Source of the DNA: Amphiura filiformis
Lineage: Eukaryota; Echinodermata; Ophiuroidea; Amphilepidida; Amphiuridae
Assembly: GCF_039555335.1 (NCBI RefSeq)
Contig: NC_092628.1
Coordinates: 71,577,706 to 71,641,705 of the forward strand
Length of the DNA stretch: 64,000 nucleotides
Direction of reading: 5' to 3'
Position numbers and translations under genes: made by a program. Positions 55,298 to 64,000 of this stretch are shown in pieces; position 1 is the first letter of the stretch; each line of letters opens with the position of its first letter. The notes under the pieces are model-generated. The model did no database searches. It was given only the letters and a program-made list of their open reading frames with translations, and was not told where the DNA came from.

Positions 55298-55390
55298 TGT
55301 AATATTTGCACCAAAGCTGCAAAATGGGGTCAAAGAGCTACGTGCTGTGATAATTGTGAACAGTGGTTCCACGAGAGTGTATGGGTATGT
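55298..55390 (+). pseudogene. LINE ORF1 PHD-finger remnant
   Basis: The translation CNICTKAAKWGQRATCCDNC followed by EQWFHESVWVC fits the C-x2-C .. C-x2-C-x4-H pattern and the CD.C..WFH signature of PHD fingers, which are known in ORF1 proteins of CR1/L2-type LINEs. A stop follows 11 codons later. Confidence 0.7.
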
Positions 55391-55621
55391 CAACACCCAG
55401 TTATGAGTTACTCGTAGATAGTAGCATTTCATGGATTTGTAATAGATGTGGCAGTCCAAATTACGCCAACCCTCTTTTATTCTCTGATACCATACGTGCA
55501 GCCTTGAGATTTCCAACAACTTTTCTTGTTTGAGTGATTCCAGTAACATCTTTAAATTTGGCACCCCCTTGCCACATCTTCATCATAAGACTTAGCTAGC
55601 GGAGTAAGGTCGACCAATACA

Positions 55622-56390
55622 GTGTCTTCCGCTAGCAGTACTGTTAGCCCAAATGGAAACAGTACATCTCAGGGTAGGTCACCCAAGTTCAGTAGACCCA
55701 AACCCCACCCCCAAAAAGGTAGAAACAAACAGTCTCTGAAGTGCATGGTGATAAATTTTGGTAGTATCAGAGGCAAAGTTGCCGACTTCAGTGTTTGCAT
55801 CGAGAATTATTGCCCCGATATAATTATCGGCAATGAGACCCACCTTGATGGTAGTGTTAATAGTAGTGAGTTGTTCCCTGCTGACTTCTCAGTCATTAGG
55901 AAGGACAGGGACTTTGGTCATTCCAAAGGCGGTGTACTCATTGCCCTGTGGAATGACTTGGTTGCAACTCATCGTGTTGATCTGGATACCAATTGTGAGG
56001 TTGTTTGGATTACCATTAAAATCAAAGGTACCAAGGATCTCATAATTGGATCTTTTACAGATCCCATAAGTTTGGTTCTGCACCCGAGTATTTTAACGCT
56101 TATGAGTCGCTTGATAAAATCAAAAGCACCAGTAATGGCATGATCATTTTGGGGAGATTTTAATCTCCCGAGCGTGAATTGGGATCTCATGTCTGTTGAT
56201 CCTGGTGGGTCGATGTAAACCTCTCCCGCAGATGATTGATATTGCCAGTGATTTTGGTTTGGAACAGGTAGTGCGTGGACCCACTAGGAAAAACAGTACA
56301 TTAGATCTCCTATTCACCTCTAATCCCACCCTTGTTGAGAGGTCTTGGATAGTGCCCGGGATAAGTGACCATGATGGTATTCCAGTTATA
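55622..56390 (+). pseudogene. LINE AP endonuclease remnant
   Basis: Motifs in order are VINFGSIRGK, IIGNETHLDG, GGVLIAL, then after frame breaks GDFNLP (about 56153) and ISDHDGIP (about 56360). These are the metal-binding and catalytic blocks of the exonuclease-endonuclease-phosphatase fold used to nick target DNA. The reading frame changes near 56145 and 56200. Confidence 0.8.
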
Positions 56391-56429
56391 ATTGTGAGCA
56401 CTAAACCCAAATATATAAAACAAAATCCC

Positions 56430-58513
56430 GCAAGGTTTTTATGTACCACAAAGCGGACGATGCTGCTTTGAAATGTCATTTAAAAATTGGTCTAACCAAT
56501 TTGTTAACTCTGTTTCACCTGACACCAGTGTCAATACTTTGTATGATGAATTCCAGCATGCTATTAATGAATCTATGGACATGTTTATTCCTTCCAAGAT
56601 CGTTACTAAGCGTAACACATCACCCTGGATAAACACCAGAGTCAGTATGCTTACAAAAACGTAAACAGCGTGCCTACAATTCCCATCGAGGTTAAATACC
56701 ACCACCAGTTATGAGAACTTCAATGATGCCAGAAAAGCGGCAAACAAGACAACTAGGAACGCATACAGGAGATATATCAAAAATATTTGTGGTGAATCAA
56801 CAAAAAAATTCTATGGTTTTATTAAGAGCCTCAAGGTTGATTCAATTGGTATCCCAGCCCTTATGAGAAATGGCAAATTAGAATCTGACAACCAGTCAAA
56901 AGCCGAGATCCTCAATGAACAGTTTTGTTCAGTTTTTACTCAAGAACACCCTGAGGTTCCCACGTTGGATGATTCTAATATCCCACCCATGCCTGATATT
57001 GTCATTTCTGAAGCAGGTGTCTTCAAGCTTCTCAGTGAATTAGACCCTAATAAATCATCAGGTCCTGATGGGATCTCTGCCAGAATTTTAAAATTGGCAG
57101 CAGAGGAGCTTGCCTCACCCCACTCCATTATTTTCCAGAAATCTCTGGAGAAGTACCTGTTTCTTGGCTGAGAGCCAACATCACGCCCATTTTTAAAAAA
57201 GGAGACAGAACACACCCAGCTAATTACCGCCCTGCTTCATTAACTTCCATCACTAGCAAGATCCTTGAACACATCATACACTCCAACATTATGCATCATC
57301 TCAACAAACACACAATACACACTGACAAACAACATGGTTTCCGCCAAAAGCACTCTTGCGAAACACAACTCATCCTCACAATACAAGACCTGGCAAGTTC
57401 TCTCGACAATAAGTCCCAGGTAGACATGATCATTATGGATTTCTCCAAAGCTTTTGACGTAGTCCCCACAACAAACTCATCACTAAATTACACAGATACG
57501 GCATACAAAACACCACACTGACCTGGATCAGTAGCTTCCTCAAGCACCGTACTCAGAGAGTTGTCGCCAGCGGCGAGAAATCGGCCTGGTCTAACGTTCT
57601 TTCTGGCGTCCCTCAGGGTACGGTGCTGGGGCCGCTACTGTTCCTGGTCTACATCAATGACCTTCCCGACAACATCCATTCATCCGTCCGTCTCTTTGCA
57701 GACGACTGCATCATTTACCGTGAAATAGCAAATGAGTTTGACGCTCGCACTCTTCAGAAAGATTTGCATACACTTGGGGAATGGGGGAAAAAGTGGGAAA
57801 TGAAATTCAATTGCCAAAAATGTTTTGTTATGACTTTAACTCATGCTAGAGCTCCTAAGCAGTTTTCTTACACACTCAGCGGCGTCACATTGTCTGTTGT
57901 TAGTAATCATCCATATCTTGGTGTATCCATATCCAACAAACTAAACTGGAACAGTCATATTCAAAATATCTGTGCAAAAGCAAACCATCCATTAGGCTTC
58001 ATAAAACGTAATCTTTATTCATGTAACCAATCCACCAAACTTACAGCATACAGATCACTAGTCCGCCGCAAGTTGAATATTCCTCATCCGTCTGGGATCC
58101 GCACACAAAAAGAACATAGACCAGCTGGAGAGAGTGCAGAAAAGAGCGGCACGATTCATCTTCAATGATTATAAATCTAAATCTCCGGTTGTGCGACCCA
58201 GATGGTCAAAGATCTGGAACTAGAACCACTCAGCACCAGGAGGAAGGCTAGAAGACTCTGCGTATTCCAGCAAGCAAGACTAGGCGACCTGTCCCTGCCC
58301 ATCGGAAACCTTCTACAGCCCGTCCAGCGCCAGTCGCGGCATCATCATCCAGAATCCTATTCAACCATATCAGCCAACAAAGACTGTTACAAAAACTCAT
58401 TCATACCAAAGACAATACGTGATTGGAACTCTCTTCCACCTCACCTAATCAGCATCACAAAACCGGAACCCTTCAAAACAGCAGTAACAAAGTATCTAAG
58501 CAACCAAGACTAA
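56430..58513 (+). pseudogene. LINE reverse transcriptase remnant
   Basis: Motifs are LDPNKSSGPDGISARILK, ITPIFKKGDRTHPANYRPAS, QHGFRQKHSCETQL, IIMDFSKAFDVV, GVPQGTVLGPLLFLVYINDL, RLFADDCIIY (catalytic Asp pair kept) and HPYLGVSISNKLNWNSHI. Frame breaks occur near 57165, 57480 and 57620. The end region holds KTIRDWNSLP, a common close of such proteins. Confidence 0.88.
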
Positions 58514-58790
58514 GCAAGAATTTCAAAAACCACAGCGCAGATCACACATCCTGGCCGTTTGTCTCCATCTTGGAGTGTTGGACAGTACCAAACTCAAGAC
58601 TCAAGACTCAAGTGATCCCAGCGCAAGTGACCCCTCCTGGATTTAACAAATCATGTAAGATACATGATAAGCACAATAAAATCATATGGGCTGTTTTAGG
58701 AACATATTTTAAATGCAAATTAGTTGTAAACTTTACTTAGAGAATAAAGGTATTGGTTTTAGCATTATTATTATTATTGGCATTATTTTA

Positions 58791-59250
58791 AGTAAAACAA
58801 CAAGGCGAAGCGGAGTTGTTTTACTCCAAAAATAATGATGTCGCCTGTGTTATATGAGACGATACATGTAGATACACGACAGCGGCTAAAAACAATACCT
58901 TTATTCTCATTCTTAAACACTTCAATTCAAATAAAAATATCATAAGTATTACACAATTTAATCAAATTAAATCCCGGGATTAAATCCTATACATTTAAAA
59001 AGGAACTACCTAGGGCTTAAAATCGATCAGTCCTGTTGTTGCTATGCGCCTCCGATTGGTTCAAATAGCGAGCACGCGTATCGCGTTGATGCACACGCAC
59101 TGACCCGTGTGATATCGTATCATATCACACGGGTAAGAACCAATGAGATTGCAGGAACGTTCTCAAGTGTTTAAGAATACGGTACTTTATATCAGCAACT
59201 TTTCTTTATTTTTGTATTTTCAGTAAACCAGACCATCAATACTGATTAGA
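58791..59250 (+). promoter_or_regulatory. presumptive MANBA upstream region with hairpins
   Basis: Between the LINE tail and the MANBA start codon are three hairpins: AGTAAAACAAC..GTTGTTTTACT (58791..58826), CCCGTGTGATAT..ATATCACACGGG (59104..59133) and the wider pair ATTCTTAAACACTT / AAGTGTTTAAGAAT (58909 and 59165). Direct and inverted CCAAT words lie at 59140..59144 and about 59055. A TTTATAT lies near 59187. That this is the promoter is inference from position. Confidence 0.4.
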
Positions 59251-59395
59251 ATGGCTCCTGAAAGAAACTTCCACCACACTTGGTTATTGGCAGCATTTGT
59301 TATAGTTCAGTGGATGTCGATGACAAACAGTAATGCAGCCCCAATACAGGAGATTAATTTGAATGGGATGTGGCAAGTTGTCAATGCCAATAAAA
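59251..59395 (+). CDS. MANBA: MANBA coding exon 1: signal peptide
   Basis: This exon encodes residues 1..48 and one base. The start was chosen because it directly precedes the hydrophobic run [10 protein letters not shown] and no earlier in-frame Met is seen. The donor is GTAAGT. Confidence 0.88.
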
Positions 59396-62300
59396 GTAAG
59401 TGTTTAAGTTACCGGTAATGCTTTTGTGTTAAATTCCAATCATCTTTGTGAATACTGTACTAACCATTCTGTATAGTGCCTGTAATGTTGTCATTATACA
59501 GCTCAACTTGTTTTTCTCTCATCAGTCTGTCATTGGGGCATTTCTCTGCTTCATGAATGCCGAACTTTTCTGCCGCTCTGACGACGATTTTGCTTCACTA
59601 CGCAGTTGCACCAGAAACGCTAGTGGTGACCAGCGGCAAACTGACATATCGATCACTCTACCACTTTGTCCAAGCGGCAGCATCACCAGGAGTTAAATAA
59701 ATCAACTCGGGAGCGGCGTCGTTCTGAGTATGAGAACAGGAAACGATTTTGGCGGTGCTGAGTGGTAATATTGGCTTTCATAGTCATGCCGCTGCCGCTC
59801 AGCGGTGTGCCGCTCGGCTTGCAGAAAAGTACAAGCGGCATGATGAAGCATCACAGCAGTTGACAGCACTCGGCGGCAAGCTGCAGAAAGTATGAAACCA
59901 GCATTAGTAGAGGCAATGTTTTGCATTTTATTTTAATAATGATTTGTTATCATATGATAAATTTGCCATAATAAATGAATAATCATTGATTGTATCACCA
60001 ATTTACATTACATAGGTATATCTATCAAAGGCTCAGTCCCAGGGAGTGTTCATACTGCTCTGATGGAAAACAGCGTCATCAAGGACCCGTACTATCGTCT
60101 CAATGATGTGGACTATCGCTGGATAGCTAATGACAATTGGACATACACAACTGATTTTACAGGTGATTTAGTGGTTTGTTCTCTACTATAAGTTTTGTAT
60201 TTAATCATAAAAACAGCTGAAATATGGGGCACTCATTTCAGGGAATCATACTAAACAGAATAATCAGCAATGAAATTAAGTATCAAACCAAAAGTGATGA
60301 GCATAAGCAAACTGAACACTTCCAAAAAAGTAAGTTCCCCTTGACGATAATACTGTATTGCACTGTTTGGCAGCTTTTAAAACGGGGTAATTCGTCATTC
60401 AATATAAGCCCAGTCATATGAAAGCACTTGTTGGGTTCAAATTTCCGTCAATATTGGCATGATACCCGTGATGACGTGCACAAGATCCATGGTCAATCAA
60501 AATAAGGTCAAATGTAAATGGTTTTTTTTGAAGTGTTTAGTTTGCTTATGCTCATCACTTTTGGTTTGATACTTAATTTAATAAATAATTCTGGACGAGG
60601 TATAATTTAGCTTGTGCCACACCTGCTAAATGTTACACAATGTATTGAGATTATAAAGAATTTGCTCAGTTTGAAACATCAGGGGAATCACAAATTTGCA
60701 ATATTTTACAACTAAAACATTGATATAAGCTTAAAAAGTTCCCTTTTCAGAGTCTGTATTGAGCAGTGACATAGCATTGATATCATACAAGGAAATTGTT
60801 TGAAGAGTCTCAGGCCAAGACAGGGAAAAAATACCAAAATTTTCTCCCTAGGTCTTTAAAAAATGTGTTAATGTACATAATACATTACATTGTCTTACTC
60901 TACTGTTATGTTTCAGTTTCCAAAGACATTTTGTCCAAGCAGAGGGTAGTTTTAGTGTGTCATGGACTTGATACTGTAGCCAGCATTAGCATTAATGGGG
61001 CTGTGGTGGGTGATTCTTCCAACATGTTTATACGCTATGTGTTTGACATCAAGGAACATTTGAAGGCAAGTCTACTTAGCAATATTGTAACATTTTCATA
61101 AAAATAGATTTCTATTTTTTCTATAAACTGTTAGTTTTCACTGTCAGATATGTCCCCTTTTCATTTTGAGCTGAAATAATTTTCCTACCTGTTTTAAAAT
61201 ATGTATTTTTTCATGTTTGGTTTGCCATATAAAAAGGTCTGGGGACACGCAATGGGAAGTTGTATCCATTAAATGCATCTGGAGGTAGCCACAAACATTC
61301 CTGCAAACCAAGCAGCAAGACTGTTTAGAAAAGAAGAATATAGCACATGTTCATTGTGCCGCATAAAAACACCATACACTACAACCCCCCCAATCCCACC
61401 ACCACCACCATCATCCCACACCATGTAGTTGTACATTTTGGTGTATGCATGATTCATTTAGAAGTAGAAGTTGTATTAAATGAACAAAATGCTACAATCA
61501 AGGAAATTAATGTTGGCATACTAAATGTAAGTTGCCACCCCTCTCCCCCAGTTCAATGTTGATGAAAGCACTTTTTTCCATTGGGCTCTCCAGTCTCCCC
61601 AACATTGAGGGGGAATGGGGAGGGAAGGGGAAAGGGGAAGGTTTGTACTTCTCATCAAACATAGTTATACTAATTTCACTGAACTATCAGAGCGGCAATG
61701 AAGAGTTCCAACATATTGTCAAGGTGTGCCAACTATTAATTTCGTTGATTGTAGGTAAGGCCAGGCATTCTGAAAGAAATCCAGCAAATAATGGTACCAT
61801 AAAAGTCAGTCAAATAATGGTATAGACTATGCCATAGTCGATTTTTGATAAATAAAAATGTTATTAATCATGAGGAATGCATTCAGTTGAACTCGAAATT
61901 ATACTGATATTTAGTAGGCCTACATCAAAATACTAGTATAAAATGGTTATGAAAAAGTTTAGGCTATATAATTATATTTGTGACAGTAAAAGTAAAGTAT
62001 AGGCACTACGTAGGCTTATATTATTGAATGCAACATATCATAATGGCATAATTATAATGACACTTCAATACTGAACAATTCTAATTTTAGAATCTGCCAG
62101 TTTATTATCCGAAAAACCGACTATGGACTTTCACTTTTAAGCAGAACTTTACCGGGACTCACACACTGTCAATCATACTTGTTTATCAATAAAATCTAAC
62201 CACAAGACTAAGCATGGTGGTACAATACGCGCTAGATGCATACGCTCATCCACCAGCACAAAAGCGCCAGCATTCCCTAGATAGTTGTGTACCATGTATA

Positions 62301-63901
62301 GTTATAATGGTTCCAGTACGCGTCGGGAGGATTTAAACAATAACGAGATCTGGGCGACCAATCACAAGCCAGATTCATTTTTAAAGATGCATTACATCAT
62401 CACCAATTTTAGTTAGGCCAGAAATTGGCCTAACTCTCAAGGCAAAGTCAGTAGTCCACTTGGGAAGCTAACAAACAGAGGGCGACGGTGACTGAAAAGA
62501 TCAGTTGTGAAAATCTATCAATTGTGCACTCATTAATTAAGAGTTTTAAGCTTAAATGTAATAGCCAGAGTAGTGCACAATTGGCAAGTGGACTACGGAG
62601 AAGTCTAATAATGGTACTGTAAAAGACATTCAAATAATAAAGACAGTTTATCATATACCATTATCATGTTAATGCATTCTTTTTCTTGATTAGTCTGGAG
62701 CAAATACAATAACAATAGCTTTCCAGTCAGCTCCAAGCTATGCCAATCAAAAGTCAACATCACATCAGTATCAAGTACCACCAGAATGTCCACCCGCAGT
62801 GCAGCATGGGATATGTCATCCAAACTTTATCAGAAAAGAACAGTGTTCCTTCAGTTGGGACTGGGGACCAGCATTTGCACCTCAAGGAATATGGTAAATA
62901 AAGAATAGTGTTTGTGTTTAAAGGTATTACACCCCTGGTTAATTTTGTGCCTGTTTTGCATTTTTTTCAAAAAAATTATAGCGCATTGGTGACAAGTAAG
63001 ATATGTATATTATAGGGCAAGGACTACAACTACTGTACTGAAAATTCAGCAACTCAAGGCAAGTAGTTATTGATTTATTGATCAAATATTGGTTTTCCCT
63101 CATTTTTGACTGTAACTCCACAACTGTTGTCTGTGCTGAAATAAAATTTCCAGTGCAGTAGTGGTAGTCCTTGCCCCAATAATATACATATTTTACTTGT
63201 CACCAATGCACTATAATTTTTGAGAAAAATGCAAATATAGGCACAAAATTGGGCAGGGGTGTAGTACCCCCTTAATGTAGTGTTTTGGAAAATATGAATG
63301 AATGAATGTGATAAAAACATGTAGTGAACCATCTAATGTTGTCTTGTTACTTTAAAAGTGCTCATTTTGCATGCTTCACATAAATTTGTTCCAGTTTCAA
63401 CCATATTTGACCATTTTAGCTTCAATATGGGAAATATGTTTGTGCACTTTCTGCGCATTTGTAAAATCTGAACTTTTTAAGAGCCAAGGTTGGGCTAATC
63501 ATGTTGCTGTGCACAGGGGCAATCATGTTGCTGTGAACAGGAATGGTTCTGGATGGTGTTAAGTTTCTTGCTTGTGTTTTTTGGTTGCTACTTTTGCTGT
63601 TGCATTAAGAATTATTTCATAATTGAACTCAATGATTCATAATCTTTCCTCTATTTATCTGGGTTTTTTGTAGGAAAAACATCAGCATTGAATCCTGGCC
63701 TGGATGGTGTTAAGTTTCTTGCTTGTGTTTTTTGGTTGCTACTTTTGCTGTTGCATTAAGAATTATTTCATAATTGAACTCAATGATTCATAATCTTTCC
63801 TCTATTTATCTGGGTTTTTTGTAGGAAAAACATCAGCATTGAAGCTTACAATACAGCTGTAATCAGAGATGTTATGGTCCACACATTCATGACAAAAGAT
63901 G
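59251..63901 (+). CDS. MANBA: beta-mannosidase, N-terminal part (five exons, runs off the window)
   Basis: This enzyme removes terminal beta-linked mannose from N-glycan fragments in the lysosome (glycoside hydrolase family 2). Exons are 59251..59395, 60016..60162, 60917..61065, 62694..62893 and 63825..63901. Phases agree at every join and give 239 residues plus one base. Residues 1..29 are a hydrophobic signal peptide. [10 protein letters not shown] opens the galactose-binding-like sugar domain. [41 protein letters not shown] and [13 protein letters not shown] are hallmark family blocks. The family is about 880 residues long, so about a quarter is present; the catalytic glutamates lie beyond the edge. 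Intron 3 has a GC donor. Intron 4 contains a duplicated acceptor. Confidence 0.95.
60016..60162 (+). CDS. MANBA: MANBA coding exon 2
   Basis: This exon encodes residues 49..97 ([20 protein letters not shown], then [20 protein letters not shown]). The acceptor is TTACATAG and the donor GTGATT. Confidence 0.93.
60273..60579. repeat. inverted repeat in MANBA intron 2
   Basis: 60273..60329 pairs with 60523..60579 (AAATTAAGTATCAAACCAAA and AAGTGATGAGCATAAGCAAA with their complements). It is probably a 307 bp MITE. No target duplication is resolved. Confidence 0.7.
60917..61065 (+). CDS. MANBA: MANBA coding exon 3, GC donor
   Basis: This exon encodes residues 98..147, ending FDIKEHLK. The acceptor is GTTTCAG. 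The only donor that joins in phase to exon 4 is AAG/GCAAGT, a GC-AG type; no GT donor near it preserves the family sequence. Confidence 0.9.
61066..61822. other. MANBA intron 3, left part
   Basis: No exon or bounded repeat is recognised. It has a CA-rich low-complexity stretch (about 61384..61422) and a G-rich one (about 61604..61640). Confidence 0.5.
61823..62607 (+). mobile_element. 785 bp repeat family, copy B
   Basis: This is the intact copy, of the same length as copy A (30288..31072) and the closest relative of split copy C. It shares TTAGGCCAGAAATTGGCCTA with copy C, which copy A lacks. It lies wholly inside MANBA intron 3. Confidence 0.8.
62694..62893 (+). CDS. MANBA: MANBA coding exon 4
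   Basis: This exon encodes residues 148..213 and two bases: [32 protein letters not shown], then [20 protein letters not shown]. The SWDWGP block (about 201..206) is diagnostic for the family. The acceptor is TTGATTAG and the donor GTAAAT. Confidence 0.95.
62922..63271. mobile_element. TTAA-flanked MITE in MANBA intron 4
   Basis: TTAA stands on both sides (62918..62921 and 63272..63275). The termini AGGTATTACACCCCTG and, in reverse, CAGGGGTGTAGTACC pair for more than 100 bp with interruptions (TTGGTGACAAGTAA.ATATGTATATTAT and its complement). It is a different family from 8025 but uses the same target. Confidence 0.7.
63549..63843 (+). repeat. recent tandem duplication covering a 3' splice site
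   Basis: 63549..63692 and 63700..63843 are identical over 144 bp at a period of 151. Each includes the polypyrimidine tract, the AG acceptor and the first 19 bases of MANBA exon 5. Only the second copy continues into a proper exon; use of the first acceptor would lead to a stop after about 13 codons. Confidence 0.92.
63825..63901 (+). CDS. MANBA: MANBA coding exon 5 (last in window)
   Basis: This exon encodes residues W214 (completed) to 239 ([25 protein letters not shown]) plus one base. The acceptor is TTTTGTAG (second copy of the duplication) and the donor GTGAGA. Confidence 0.92.
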
Positions 63902-64000
63902 GTGAGATGTTAATACATATACTGTCTCAGTCATTCACTCAATAATTTACTCAGTCACTCAATCATTATGCACTTAGTTACCATTCACCAGCTCACTCAC

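Larger units (their letters stand above)
54835..58790 (+). mobile_element. decayed full-length-like LINE (CR1/Jockey group)
   Basis: The plus-strand order is ORF1 with a PHD-like zinc finger, AP endonuclease, reverse transcriptase, then an ATT-repeat tail (58760..58777). Such microsatellite tails are usual for CR1/L2-like elements. Stops and frame changes occur throughout, so it cannot move by itself. The 5' boundary is not visible and is set roughly. Confidence 0.85.

Noticed and set aside
59448..59926. Open frames in MANBA intron 1
   Set aside because: The exon 1 to exon 2 join is already continuous with the family sequence, so no extra exon fits here.
1..64000. CRISPR array, bacterial operon or phage region
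   Set aside because: No regularly spaced identical repeats with unique spacers and no prokaryotic gene organisation; spliced genes and LINEs show nuclear animal DNA.
1..64000. Endogenous retrovirus or LTR element
   Set aside because: I found no long direct terminal repeats with gag/pol-like frames; all reverse transcriptase sequence here is of the non-LTR type.

Overview
The window is 64 kb of AT-rich, intron-bearing metazoan genomic DNA. It is most likely from a marine deuterostome invertebrate: an echinoderm seems likeliest and a hemichordate is possible. The reasons are a secreted collagen-C1q protein gene, a metazoan lysosomal beta-mannosidase, PHD-finger CR1/Jockey-type and RTE-type LINEs, a very high density of short inverted-repeat transposons, and the strikingly common octamer TAGGCCTA. 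The species is inference. There are no operons, CRISPR arrays or bacterial features.

Three real protein-coding genes are supported. (1) A minus-strand gene with nine coding exons (40942 down to 16439) encodes about 1074 residues. All eight junctions keep phase. It carries a TREX/DnaQ-like exonuclease fold whose catalytic residues are mostly replaced, an unknown conserved-looking middle part, and a long disordered tail with WG and acidic-tryptophan motifs. I cannot name it; it is the most interesting object here. (2) A plus-strand gene with a single coding exon (26638..27462) for a secreted collagen-like C1q-domain protein lies inside the 15.5 kb intron 7 of gene 1, antisense to it. (3) The first five coding exons of beta-mannosidase (MANBA) lie on the plus strand from 59251 to the right edge; the rest is outside the window.

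Almost everything else is mobile DNA and its debris. It includes a decayed LINE with an ORF1 PHD finger, endonuclease and reverse transcriptase (about 54835..58790, plus), a truncated LINE (about 45190..43365, minus), an RTE-type LINE tail (18188..18712, plus), tRNA-like Pol III heads, and at least twenty inverted-repeat elements. Target-duplication signatures are visible: 8 bp (hAT-like, 3717..4071), TTA (PIF/Harbinger-like, 21164, 27650, 46716) and TTAA or TA (8025, 23079, 29698, 62922). Several elements are nested. The clearest case is a 785 bp element present three times, one copy of which (42074..46710) is split by a 3.85 kb insertion that itself holds a LINE.

Layout: 1..15.9 kb, mobile elements and unannotated DNA; 16.4..40.9 kb, gene 1 with the C1q gene and many elements in its introns; 41..54.7 kb, transposon-rich intergenic DNA; 54.8..58.8 kb, LINE; 58.8..59.25 kb, presumptive MANBA upstream region; 59.25..64 kb, MANBA.
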